A stretch of DNA of 64,000 bases from a virus, in the IMG/VR virus record IMGVR_UViG_3300037516_001783, positions 1 to 64,000 of that record. One strand, given 5' to 3'. The position numbers and the translations under genes were made by a program. A model generated the notes under the pieces. That model was not told where the DNA came from and made no database searches. It was given only the letters and a program-made list of their open reading frames with translations. Position 1 is the first letter of the stretch, and every line of letters starts with the position of its first letter. Shown one piece after another: positions 24,752-32,990 of the stretch.

Positions 24752-26758
24752 TTAAAATTTAGCGTCAAGCGTTACACCTGTGAATAACAATTTGTTAATT
24801 GGACCATTAGGTACATAACCGAAAGTAACATTCCAAGCATCACCATCTAAAGAAACTTTAACATCTTGGAATGAAATAATTAAATTATCTTTTCCGTTGT
24901 TAACAGTTCTGAAAGTTAAGTAATTTTCTGTAAATAACTTAACATCAATTGGTGAAGCAGTACTGTAATTTCCACCTACAAATAACACCCTTGAATTTAA
25001 ACATAATTCTTTTATCAATTGAGCATTGATTCTTTCGATACTCAATTCATAAGAATTACCTTCTGTATCTACAAGGTTATCATTTTTCTGTAAGGTATTA
25101 ATAGATTGATTTACAATCCAATTTTTACCATTTACAAATCTTAAGTGCCAAACGCCACCAAGCAAACATTTCTCTCTTTCAGACTTGTTTAAGTCATGAA
25201 TTGGATAGCTAATATCTAAATCCTTCCAAGTAGTTGGTACTTGAGGTTCTAATCCTGCAGTACGTCCTAATGCTATTGCAGCATGATAGAAAGAACTTAA
25301 CTTTTGCTCACCACCACCTATTTTTGGTCTAACAATACCACTATGAACAACAATAGTGTTTTTAGAGTTGTAGCTTTTTGCTATATCTAAAGAACCGTTT
25401 GTTCCGTTCAATTCGTTACTACTGTAACCACCTCCAATAAATGCAAATTTAGCAAATTCAGAATTAGCTTTAATGAAAGATAATATTTTATTGTTATTAA
25501 CACTTTTAGCATTAACACCATAATTATCTAACAAGAAGAAAGTGTTATCCTCTTCAGTAATTTCTTGTAAAACTCTATCGATATCACCAGAACTGTAAGA
25601 TTCAGTACCACCTGTAGCAATAGTGTAATTAGCATAAGTTGCTAAGTCAGCACTATCAATAAGACCAGAACCATTTACAGTTGTTGATAATTGGAAGTAA
25701 GACAAGAAATTGAAATTAACTTGAGCCCAAGTGTTAAATTCATTGATTGATGAGAATTCAGGTGACTGAACTATCAATTTCTCAGTTGAATTTGCAATAG
25801 AACCTTGACCATAAACATCACTGTAATCAGAAATTGTCCAATACTGATAAGTCATATCAGTTGCAGGATTTCTATTTATGTTAGAACCTGAAACTGAAGT
25901 GAAAACAAAACCATTGTAATAAACAGACTGACCAGCACTGTAAGTTGTGGTTGAATTCCAAGTAGGAATGTTAAAACTTGGTTCTAAGTTATTTACACCT
26001 CTGTAAGTACCTTCATAGAAGTTCAGTACAAACTTGTTAGTATCTAAAATACCAGATGTCATTTTAACACCATAACCTTTTAACAATTTGCCATTTAAGG
26101 TTACACCATTTCCAGAAAGACCTTCACTAACAACTTTGATTGTTAATACACCACCTTGAGTTTGTGCGAATTGACCTTTAAAAGCAATACCACTATTTGT
26201 TGTTGCAGCATTCGCAGTGAACTGTAATGAAGTATCACTATCTATTGTTAATACCGTACCAATTAAAACATTTGCTGAAGTTTTAATGATATCACCAACT
26301 CTTAACTCAGAAAGGAATTTTGTACTAACACCTGTTACTGAAGCTGAAGCAGTTGAAGTTGATATCGTTCCTGTTTTTGTTATATTACCACTTCCAGATA
26401 CTGTTAACACTATTTCAGGTGCAGTAGTTGTAGAAGCCTTAACAACCTGAACAGCAGAAGCACCATTACCTGTTTTAGAAGGTGAGAACAAGTAATCAGC
26501 TATATCCCAAAGGACACCACCTTTTACGAAATTCTTGAAAGTAGTTTTTTCTGTAAATTCATAAACAGTATTTTTGCCATTAGCTAATTGACCATTAACA
26601 CCAGCACCTCCACCAAAGTAAGAACCTATCCCTGTATCGATAATCATTACCTTACCAAAATCAGCTGCAGATTGTCTTTGAGTAGTACCGTTGACAGTTC
26701 TTCCGTAACTTCCAGGTTCTAAGATAGACCTGTTACCAAATTGAATTCTTATTGCCAT
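24752..26758 (-). CDS. Contractile tail sheath protein with inserted beta modules
   Basis: 668 residues. The N-terminal and C-terminal portions follow sheath conservation: an early RSILEPGSYGR segment and a C-terminal block with GGVWHLRFVNGKNWIVNQSINTL split around conserved strands, ending in GYVPNGPINKL. Residues about 130-195 are an inserted beta module (VTGVSTKFLSELRVGD, DSDTSLQF), also seen in the adhesin. Residues about 265-310 are a CBM5/12-like unit (WNSTTTYSAGQSVYYNG, ending YQYWTI). Sheath rings contract around the tube to drive injection. The decorated insertions probably face outward. It sits immediately upstream of the tube gene. Confidence 0.85.
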   Translation of the reverse strand: MAIRIQFGNRSILEPGSYGRTVNGTTQRQSAADFGKVMIIDTGIGSYFGGGAGVNGQLANGKNTVYEFTEKTTFKNFVKGGVLWDIADYLFSPSKTGNGASAVQVVKASTTTAPEIVLTVSGSGNITKTGTISTSTASASVTGVSTKFLSELRVGDIIKTSANVLIGTVLTIDSDTSLQFTANAATTNSGIAFKGQFAQTQGGVLTIKVVSEGLSGNGVTLNGKLLKGYGVKMTSGILDTNKFVLNFYEGTYRGVNNLEPSFNIPTWNSTTTYSAGQSVYYNGFVFTSVSGSNINRNPATDMTYQYWTISDYSDVYGQGSIANSTEKLIVQSPEFSSINEFNTWAQVNFNFLSYFQLSTTVNGSGLIDSADLATYANYTIATGGTESYSSGDIDRVLQEITEEDNTFFLLDNYGVNAKSVNNNKILSFIKANSEFAKFAFIGGGYSSNELNGTNGSLDIAKSYNSKNTIVVHSGIVRPKIGGGEQKLSSFYHAAIALGRTAGLEPQVPTTWKDLDISYPIHDLNKSEREKCLLGGVWHLRFVNGKNWIVNQSINTLQKNDNLVDTEGNSYELSIERINAQLIKELCLNSRVLFVGGNYSTASPIDVKLFTENYLTFRTVNNGKDNLIISFQDVKVSLDGDAWNVTFGYVPNGPINKLLFTGVTLDAKF
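25829..25966 (-). other. CBM5/12-like module inserted in tail sheath
   Basis: Sheath residues about 265-310 show W..TTTYSAGQSVYYNGFVF and a closing YW pair, the same aromatic pattern as in the adhesin at 3914-4041. Surface-exposed glycan-binding decoration of the sheath is inferred. Confidence 0.5.
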
Positions 26759-26760
26759 GA

Positions 26761-27000
26761 TTATTGTTTTTTACTTTTAACAATTTGTTCTTCCTCTTTA
26801 ACTTCAACAATTGTATCTTCAACAACTTCGTCAAAATCAGAAGAATATTCAAAATTGAAGTTACCTGATAACTTTAGAAACCAATCTCTTGGAGTAAAAA
26901 GCTTATCAACACCATACATTTTAACCAAAACTGCAGTATCGTTTTGATTTAATTTGTAGACATTTATGAATGATAATATGTTCATTTTCTCCATTTTCAT
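26761..27000 (-). CDS. Small protein before sheath gene, function unknown
   Basis: 79 residues: an N-terminal globular half (KLNQNDTAVLVKMYGV) and a very acidic then basic tail (EEVVED-type, KSKKQ end). It lies 2 bases upstream of the sheath gene and 10 bases after a late-motif copy, so it opens a transcription unit for the tail. No family recognised. The position is like that of small head-tail or sheath-associated proteins. Confidence 0.6.
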   Translation of the reverse strand: MKMEKMNILSFINVYKLNQNDTAVLVKMYGVDKLFTPRDWFLKLSGNFNFEYSSDFDEVVEDTIVEVKEEEQIVKSKKQ

Positions 27001-27010
27001 ATAATTTATG

Positions 27011-27020
27011 TATAACTGTT
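27011..27020 (-). promoter_or_regulatory. Late-gene motif copy (AACAGTTATA)
   Basis: AAAAACAGTTATA on the minus strand, 10 bases before the ATG at 27000 and upstream of the sheath-tube genes. One of seven intergenic copies. Confidence 0.5.
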
Positions 27021-27039
27021 TTTGGTTATGCTGTTATTC

Positions 27040-27714
27040 CTAATAACTTGACGCTTGAGGATTTACTTCAAACATTTTCACCAATTTGTGTCTCATAACT
27101 TCAGATACTGTACTTTCATAGAAGAAACTTACTGATATGTTTCTGTTGTAGACATTCTGTGGTAACAAATCAGTGTTCAGTTGTAAATCTTGACCAGAAA
27201 TCTTTGGTTGTCTTAAACCCATATTTTCAAAATGTTCAAATATAGCAAACATGAAATTTTTCAAAACATGGTAAATTAAAACAACTTCAGAACTGTTATC
27301 TGAAGTGATTAACATATTGTAATTTGAATCAAAAACATTTGTGAAATTTCTTTTGTATTCACCTTCATCTCCAAAAATGTTATACTGTTTATAACCTTCA
27401 CCCATACCTATGCCAACCTCACCACTAGTTTCAGAAGGTAGTAAAATATGAATTGTTGGTAATCCTTTTCTTTCTGTATTGTATCCTACATTAACAGTCA
27501 ACTTCCTAGATTCATCTTCATTTTTCAAGAATAAATTTTTACCTTGTTCATAGTAACTAAATTTATTCATTGTTATTTCCATACCATTGTCATCTTGAAA
27601 AAGGAACTCATGTAATACAGAATTCTTTTCATCTGCTTGACTTTCGAAATCAGATTTTATTAAATCTAAAATAGTCTTTACTGTATAGTGTAATATTACT
27701 TCTGGAATTAACAT
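27040..27714 (-). CDS. Putative tail terminator / tail completion protein
   Basis: 224 residues, mixed alpha/beta, with an N-terminal helix (VILHYTVKTILDLIKSDF) and C-terminal strand-helix ending. Position after the gp10-like and WYL-like genes and before the sheath genes is where T4 gp15/gp3-type or gpU-type terminators are encoded. Overlaps the WYL-like gene by 7 bases. No diagnostic motif, so this is synteny-based. Confidence 0.5.
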   Translation of the reverse strand: MLIPEVILHYTVKTILDLIKSDFESQADEKNSVLHEFLFQDDNGMEITMNKFSYYEQGKNLFLKNEDESRKLTVNVGYNTERKGLPTIHILLPSETSGEVGIGMGEGYKQYNIFGDEGEYKRNFTNVFDSNYNMLITSDNSSEVVLIYHVLKNFMFAIFEHFENMGLRQPKISGQDLQLNTDLLPQNVYNRNISVSFFYESTVSEVMRHKLVKMFEVNPQASSY

Positions 27715-28133
27715 AATAAATTATTAAAGGCTTTTTCTAATTGTGAAAATATGGTTGACATATGCTTATCATCTTCATGATAAGATTCTTTATTAGCAAT
27801 GTTTGTTTTTGAAAAGTTTATATTAAACTGATGTATCCTATCTAATCTAAACAATCTCCAATACGGTACTGCTTGGCTCTTACTTACACCTTCATTTAGG
27901 TATGCTCTCAGAATCAAATTTTCAGTACTTCTGTGAATACCGAAAGCCACAGGAGTTATACTTCTATAACCGTTAAGAACTACTCCAGCATCTTCATTTT
28001 CTTCATATAAAATATCCATTTTGAACTTATTATTAATACAATAATTTATTGTATCGTTTAAATTCATAATGTTTTTAATCCTTGGTAATCTCTTAATCCT
28101 TACATTACCAGATATGTCTTTAAATCTACTCAT
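27708..28133 (-). CDS. WYL-domain-like small protein in neck gene cluster
   Basis: 141 residues. Residues about 25-110 resemble a stand-alone WYL (Sm-like) domain: KMDILYEENEDAG, then YRSITPVAFGIHRSTENLILRA, then PYWRLFRLDRIHQF. This follows the family pattern of an I.Y followed by R.I.P...G, LRA and WR.FRLDRI. WYL domains usually bind ligands or nucleic acid ends in transcription regulators. No helix-turn-helix is attached here. It lies between the gp10-like and the tail terminator candidates, overlapping both by a few bases. A structural reuse of the fold or a regulator of late genes are both possible. Confidence 0.55.
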   Translation of the reverse strand: MSRFKDISGNVRIKRLPRIKNIMNLNDTINYCINNKFKMDILYEENEDAGVVLNGYRSITPVAFGIHRSTENLILRAYLNEGVSKSQAVPYWRLFRLDRIHQFNINFSKTNIANKESYHEDDKHMSTIFSQLEKAFNNLLC

Positions 28134-28843
28134 GTGAATAAGAGGTCTATTGAATCGTCTATTATTTTAGCAACATCTGTTTGTTGCCAAGCTTTATCCA
28201 TAAAATTCCTTGCTGTGATGCCTCTATTTATCCAACTATTTGGTGGAGATTTATCACTAACTCTTCTGAAAGTGTTGTATGAATTCAAACCTGAATTCAT
28301 TTTAGTTGTTTTTATACCTTCAAAAATACTTGCTTTGTGTTGGTATTCTTCAAAAACATGACCAACACTATTTTCAACTCTTGGTCTGGAATTTGGTGGG
28401 TAGTTTTTCAAGTCAGGTTTTCTCCCAGCTTTTATTGCTCTGTAAATACTCCATGACATTACAGCAGAAGTTTCGGCTCCTGTTGAATTTGGTGTACCTA
28501 TTGAAAATGGTATTGTTAAATACCAACCCCCATCTTTTTTCCTTTTTATCTTATAACTTTTTGAAAATCCTATTTTCATGTCATAAGGCTCTCCTCCTCC
28601 TTCAATTGCATTTGCCATCAAACCTTTTAAGTAGATTTGATTTTTTGTTACAACAATTGAATTCAAATAAATACCTTTTGTAGACCGTAATTCGTTACTT
28701 ACAATTTTGATTAAATTTTTATGAACTTCGTGTAAAATAGAAGACCTGACAACATTAGCGTATGCTTTTATTTCTGACCTTGAAATATCATATTCCGACA
28801 GGACAGCTTTTACAGGTGCTAAGTTTATCTTTAAATTTGCCAT
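28130..28843 (-). CDS. HK97-gp10-like neck/tail completion protein
   Basis: 237 residues. The segment IEGGGEPYDMKIGFSKSYK followed by GGWYLTIPFSIGTP, and the later SPPNSWINRGITARNFMDKAW, match the pattern of HK97 gp10-type proteins in Bacteroidota phages, which join head connector and tail. Overlaps the upstream Cys-rich neck protein by one base and the WYL-like gene by four, so the neck genes are tightly coupled. Confidence 0.65.
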   Translation of the reverse strand: MANLKINLAPVKAVLSEYDISRSEIKAYANVVRSSILHEVHKNLIKIVSNELRSTKGIYLNSIVVTKNQIYLKGLMANAIEGGGEPYDMKIGFSKSYKIKRKKDGGWYLTIPFSIGTPNSTGAETSAVMSWSIYRAIKAGRKPDLKNYPPNSRPRVENSVGHVFEEYQHKASIFEGIKTTKMNSGLNSYNTFRRVSDKSPPNSWINRGITARNFMDKAWQQTDVAKIIDDSIDLLFT

Positions 28844-29718
28844 TACAACAACCCTTCCTCTACGATTGTTTCACTTACGTCTTTTTTATTCACTTTTGTG
28901 TAGTCAGTATTATCATATTCCTTTAATCCTTGAAGATTATCAGCATTCCACACGTAATGTAACCTTCTCCCTATACTTTTTTGAGGTGCACCTGTTAAAC
29001 CATCTCCCTCATCACTTTCATGATTACCACAGTCAGAAGAACTTTTTGTTTTGAATAACTCTCTTTGTATATCTGTAATACAATAAACAGGTGTATGTTT
29101 ATACCTTACTGTTACTGTTACATCTGTAGAAGTAATTCTATCTTTGTTGAAAAAGATTTTGTTTTTTTCAATATAATAATCCCATTGAGAACCTTTTTCT
29201 TCTTTAGAGTATAAAGGTATCAAAGGTTGTGTTGGGCTGTTAAACATGTATATGTTCATCACCCTTAAAGGTGAATATGTTGTAAATGCAAATAACTTAT
29301 CATTGTATTTTTGTAAAAATAATACTTGAGAGAAGTTACTTTCCAAATCTTCAATTTCAAATTTATCCATGTACGTAACATCATCAACAAACATGGTTGT
29401 TATTGTTGCTGTTCCAGGATTAGATTCAGTCCAATTTTCAAATTTCTTTGAATTTGTCATATTCTGAACTAAAGCTTTAGTTCTTTTCTTGTCTATATAA
29501 AACCAACCAAGACCTGAGCAAGTTTGACAATTTGGTAATGGTGAATGTGTTTCTCTATTCATACATGGACATTTTAATGCCCTGTAATGTATCACATTAT
29601 AACCTTTCTGTATAATAACAGAATCAAACCTATTTATGTTAAAATTAACAGGTTGATGTTTTTCAACTTCATTGTTATTATAAACTCTTGTAATTAACTT
29701 TTTTTCGGTCTTTTCCAT
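28843..29718 (-). CDS. Neck protein with cysteine cluster (possible zinc site)
   Basis: 291 residues. An early segment holds KCPCMNRETHSPLPNCQTC followed by SGLGWFY, giving CxC...CxxC with nearby His, compatible with a bound zinc. The rest is beta-rich. The C-terminal 60 residues are polar and may be flexible. Located between a connector candidate and the gp10-like gene, consistent with a head-closure or adaptor role. Function inferred from position. Confidence 0.55.
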   Translation of the reverse strand: MEKTEKKLITRVYNNNEVEKHQPVNFNINRFDSVIIQKGYNVIHYRALKCPCMNRETHSPLPNCQTCSGLGWFYIDKKRTKALVQNMTNSKKFENWTESNPGTATITTMFVDDVTYMDKFEIEDLESNFSQVLFLQKYNDKLFAFTTYSPLRVMNIYMFNSPTQPLIPLYSKEEKGSQWDYYIEKNKIFFNKDRITSTDVTVTVRYKHTPVYCITDIQRELFKTKSSSDCGNHESDEGDGLTGAPQKSIGRRLHYVWNADNLQGLKEYDNTDYTKVNKKDVSETIVEEGLL

Positions 29719-29719
29719 A

Positions 29720-30547
29720 TTACATACAGTCCATAATCATACCTCTGTATTTAGCTTTCAACCCATCTATTGAACCAGCAAATGTTTTACCATCACCAAA
29801 CAAATCAGTCATATACTGTTTTATTCTTGAACCGTAAATACCACTTTCAGTACTTTTCAATAAAGAAGTGTTTTGACTTAGACCATCTAAGCTTATTGAG
29901 TAACTACTCATCCCAACATTATTATATGTATCACCTAACATAGCAAGAAGTTGTATAGCAACTAATTTACCAACAGTTGATACAAGTTGTTTTGGTACTA
30001 CGGAGAATCCTGTTATGTATGTTGAAACCCAATAGTTTGGTATGTATTTCAAACCTAACATATTTGCAAAAGGAACAACACCATTGAAAGTAACACCCTG
30101 TGATGAAGGGTTACCTGTTGAGCCACTTGGTATAACATGTATTTGTCTAAAAATAACATCATTGTCAACAGTTTGTGAACTACTTTCGTACCTAACATTT
30201 AACCAATTAGAAGGATATCCGATTTGTTTAACTTGGTTGTAATAACCTTCTAATTGTAGTGCTTTTTTTACATTGTAAGAAGTTTTTACAAAAGACCAAG
30301 AATTCCATTCTTGAAACATAAAATTAGATGTTTCTCTAATTATTTGCTCCTTGAATTTAATGTATAAAAGTGATTCTATTAATTCTTGTGCGTCTATAAT
30401 CCTATCTGAAATTATATTTTGTGACAGTTGTTTACCTTTTGAATCACAAATTGGAATACCAAAAAGATACTTTTCTATCACTTCAGAAGGACTTATTATA
30501 AGGTCTGTATTGACATTATAAGGTATGTTAAAATGTAGCTTCCCCAT
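29720..30547 (-). CDS. Putative head-tail connector/adaptor protein
   Basis: About 275 residues from the ATG at 30547. An upstream in-frame TTG at 30580 lies inside a terminator hairpin and is unlikely to be used. Mostly helical first half with a Trp-rich segment (FQEWNSWSFVKTSY), then a mixed region. It is the first gene after a terminator and a late-motif copy 8 bases upstream, and begins the neck gene set. No family recognised with certainty. Confidence 0.55.
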   Translation of the reverse strand: MGKLHFNIPYNVNTDLIISPSEVIEKYLFGIPICDSKGKQLSQNIISDRIIDAQELIESLLYIKFKEQIIRETSNFMFQEWNSWSFVKTSYNVKKALQLEGYYNQVKQIGYPSNWLNVRYESSSQTVDNDVIFRQIHVIPSGSTGNPSSQGVTFNGVVPFANMLGLKYIPNYWVSTYITGFSVVPKQLVSTVGKLVAIQLLAMLGDTYNNVGMSSYSISLDGLSQNTSLLKSTESGIYGSRIKQYMTDLFGDGKTFAGSIDGLKAKYRGMIMDCM

Positions 30548-30555
30548 GTTGTTTT

Positions 30556-30567
30556 TATAACTGCTTG
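30556..30567 (-). promoter_or_regulatory. Late-gene motif copy (CAAGCAGTTATA)
   Basis: On the minus strand CAAGCAGTTATA, one base different from the consensus, lies between a terminator hairpin and the ATG at 30547. The terminator-motif-gene order supports a promoter-like role. Confidence 0.5.
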
Positions 30568-30576
30568 TTACTAAAT

Positions 30577-30608
30577 ACAAAAAGTTGGCTTTTACACCAA
30601 CTTTTTGT
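30577..30608 (-). terminator. Intrinsic terminator between head and neck genes
   Basis: A perfect 12-bp stem ACAAAAAGTTGG / CCAACTTTTTGT with an 8-base loop; the T-run lies in the 3' arm on the minus strand. It follows the gene ending at 30638 and precedes a late-motif copy. Confidence 0.75.
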
Positions 30609-30637
30609 TAAATATATATCTATATGTTCTTATTTAT

Positions 30638-31033
30638 CTAAGGTATCACCTCATCTTTAGCATCTCCAATTGTAACATTACCATAAGAAGGAAAGTTGTA
30701 CTCAGAATTTTTACCTTCTGGAAAATCCGAACCTCCTGGAAATGTAACTACTGCTGAAAAGCTTAAAACTCCTTCTGGAAGATTAACACTTTCACTTCTT
30801 TTAATTAAAACTTCGATGATATGTGAATTTCCAACACCTGACTTTTGACGGCATACACCATACCCAGATTTAGATGTTTTATTATAAGCAACATATTTTG
30901 TTTTTACGTTGTTTTTTGTCACATACAATTGAACCCTAATTGATGTTGCTGTAGTCAAATCAACTGGGATAGAATTTTCATTAATCGGAAGTTCTATAAT
31001 AATATCTTCACCTTGTTGAAATGAAATAGCCAT
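30638..31033 (-). CDS. Beta-rich structural protein
   Basis: 131 residues of predicted beta-sandwich type. The start ISFQQGEDIIIELPINENSIPVDLTTATSIRVQLYV resembles the N-terminal beta domain of BppU-like and similar virion proteins, which begin with a ..GDT..I...V...G.P.DLTGA... pattern. It lies 3 bases after the LEM/HeH-like gene and ends before a terminator. A head decoration or neck protein is plausible. Confidence in being a real virion gene is good, in role low. Confidence 0.6.
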   Translation of the reverse strand: MAISFQQGEDIIIELPINENSIPVDLTTATSIRVQLYVTKNNVKTKYVAYNKTSKSGYGVCRQKSGVGNSHIIEVLIKRSESVNLPEGVLSFSAVVTFPGGSDFPEGKNSEYNFPSYGNVTIGDAKDEVIP

Positions 31034-31036
31034 ATC

Positions 31037-31396
31037 TTAAGCGTTTATTTTTTTGAACAAATAGTTTACCATTAATTCAGTAGGTTTAGAAGTGTTTTTA
31101 GACAACTTCTCCCACTCAGCTTCTGGAAGACCCGAAGTTTTTGCTAATTCAATTAACTCCTCTAATGAAAGTTGAGATAATGACTCCTTAGTGAAAACAT
31201 TTTCATCTTTACTTCCTTCATCCTCTGCCACAGGTTTTACAATTCCTGAAGTGTAACCCATATTTCCTTCAATTAATGAAGTTGCAACAGATTCATCTTC
31301 AAAATTCAATTCACCGTTTTCAGGGATTTCAATTTCACCTAATTCTGGAAGTATAATTCTAGTTCCTCTAAGTGATTCTTTTGCAATAACAAGCAT
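31037..31396 (-). CDS. Small head protein with HeH/LEM-like C-terminal motif
   Basis: 119 residues. The N-terminal half is beta-like (TRIILPELGEIEIPENGE). The C-terminal 45 residues form a helix-extended-helix style unit (LSLEELIELAKTSGLPEAEW and KPTELMVNYLFKK), a small fold used for nucleic-acid or protein contacts and common in short genes next to capsid genes. It lies downstream of the major capsid gene, across a strong terminator, so expression at a lower level than capsid is likely. Confidence 0.6.
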   Translation of the reverse strand: MLVIAKESLRGTRIILPELGEIEIPENGELNFEDESVATSLIEGNMGYTSGIVKPVAEDEGSKDENVFTKESLSQLSLEELIELAKTSGLPEAEWEKLSKNTSKPTELMVNYLFKKINA

Positions 31397-31416
31397 AATT
31401 AAATTTGTTTTATGTG

Positions 31417-31473
31417 AAAAAATTGGTATAATACGGTATCCCCTTTTTAGGAGTTTTGACCGTATTATACCAA
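31417..31473 (-). terminator. Strong intrinsic terminator after major capsid gene
   Basis: A perfect 15-bp stem TTGGTATAATACGGT / ACCGTATTATACCAA with a 21-base loop is followed on the minus strand by TTTTTTC. It lies 14 bases past the capsid stop. It would give high capsid transcript levels and partial read-through to the next genes. Confidence 0.88.
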
Positions 31474-31486
31474 CTTTTAATTTATT

Positions 31487-32974
31487 TTAAACACCTACGT
31501 TGATATATCTTACGATACGTTTTGGAGCGTATAATAAAGGAGTACCATACAACATAATCATGAAACGATATGCTGGTGAGATGATAGCTAAATCCATTTT
31601 CATCAGAGGAGCTAATTGAGCAAACTCAAAAGTTTCTGAATCATTTTGAATCAACAACGCATTAGCAGTTGAAGGAAGGATTCTGTTCTTATCTCTAACA
31701 ACGTTAGCACCTGTACCGTCAAATCCTGTACCTAACTCTGCAGTAGAGATTTGGAATAAAGGATAGAAAGTTGCGTTAGCACCACCACCTGTAGTAGCAC
31801 CTTTGTTAGAACGATAGATAGTGAAACCTGTAGCTGGATTTGGGTCAGAAACAGCAGCAGTGAATTTCAAGTCGATTGAAGAACCAGCAACAGCAGCAAC
31901 AACAGTACTACTTAAAGCAGTTAAAGCAGACTCACCAAATCTGTTTACAGAAGCTACAGCGTATAAATAGTTTCCTGCATCAGCAGATACCCATTTAGAA
32001 GTTGCGTCAGTATTTACAGCGATAGGAGTAGTACCATCAACAACAATTGGAAGAGGTGCTTTTGTATCAGTCGCAGATTCAGCCAATGTTCTTGGTTTCT
32101 CTGGGTTCATGAATACATCCCACTCCAATTTGATTGGACCATATTGAGATTGGAAAGTTTGAACAGCTTGACCAACTTCACCAGCACGAACAGCATCAGA
32201 GTTGATAGGAATGAATTTGTTACCGTAGAAACTAGCAACGAATTTCGAAAGAACTGCTGGAGGAGCAATTAAGTGAGTAGCAACACCGTAGTTTTCAACG
32301 ATAGCTTCAGCACCCCTTTCAATGTAAACCTCAGTAAGTGGGGCACCTCTTAAGTCAACAACAACTTCTGAGTTGTAATATTGGTCTTTAGTTGAAAACA
32401 AATCGTTTTGAGCATGCTGAGCATACAAACCGTTGAATTCAGTAGGGATGATTGCAGAGTTACCTCTTGTTAATGCTTTGTTTACTTTACGTAAAATCCA
32501 AAGAGTACCGTTTTTCACTTCTCTTTCTACGATATTACCAACTGAAGCTTGAGTATTTACAAGACTCATTGGGTGAGTAACTGATTTAGTTACACCGTAG
32601 AACTTAACTAATTGAGAACGTCTGATGTAAGTTGAGTCCTCATTTGATGGTAACTCACCTTCTAACAATGAACCTCCTCTGTCGTTACCATAAGAAGCTA
32701 ATTGGTTAAACTCCTCAACTGTATTGTAAGCAGTTTTCTTTGGTATCATTTTCCAAAGTTTGATGTTACTTTCAGAGAAAGTAATAACTTTTAAAGTTTT
32801 GTCTAAAGACTCAACTTTCAAAGCAGCACCACCTGCAGTTGTAGAGTTAGCAGTATCACGACCTGTGATAGCCTGAGCATCCAAAGCTTTGTTCAAGTTT
32901 TGTAACTCTTCCATTGAAGCTCCATTTCCTGAAAAAACTTCGTTTGGCAAATAATCGTTTATGTTAATATTCAT
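31487..32974 (-). CDS. Major capsid protein with inserted Ig/FN3-like domain
   Basis: 495 residues. The order protease-scaffold, capsid, terminator is standard for HK97-fold capsids. N-terminal region 1-60 is Ala/Thr/Asn-rich and could be removed at maturation. Residues about 60-290 and 412-495 fit the HK97 core, ending with APKRIVRYINVGV. Between them, residues about 300-412 form a beta-rich insert with LYAVASVNRFGESALTALS and GFTIYRSNKG. This matches fibronectin-III/Ig-like insertions seen in other large phages, probably displayed outside the shell. The coding DNA is richer in GC than its surroundings, consistent with a highly expressed gene. Confidence 0.87.
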   Translation of the reverse strand: MNININDYLPNEVFSGNGASMEELQNLNKALDAQAITGRDTANSTTAGGAALKVESLDKTLKVITFSESNIKLWKMIPKKTAYNTVEEFNQLASYGNDRGGSLLEGELPSNEDSTYIRRSQLVKFYGVTKSVTHPMSLVNTQASVGNIVEREVKNGTLWILRKVNKALTRGNSAIIPTEFNGLYAQHAQNDLFSTKDQYYNSEVVVDLRGAPLTEVYIERGAEAIVENYGVATHLIAPPAVLSKFVASFYGNKFIPINSDAVRAGEVGQAVQTFQSQYGPIKLEWDVFMNPEKPRTLAESATDTKAPLPIVVDGTTPIAVNTDATSKWVSADAGNYLYAVASVNRFGESALTALSSTVVAAVAGSSIDLKFTAAVSDPNPATGFTIYRSNKGATTGGGANATFYPLFQISTAELGTGFDGTGANVVRDKNRILPSTANALLIQNDSETFEFAQLAPLMKMDLAIISPAYRFMIMLYGTPLLYAPKRIVRYINVGV

Positions 32975-32990
32975 CTTCTGGTTTATTCAA

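Noticed and set aside
28843-29718. DnaJ-type zinc finger in the neck protein
   Set aside because: CQTCSGLGW looks like one CxxCxGxG repeat, but only one such unit is present and the context is structural, so a DnaJ relation was not claimed.
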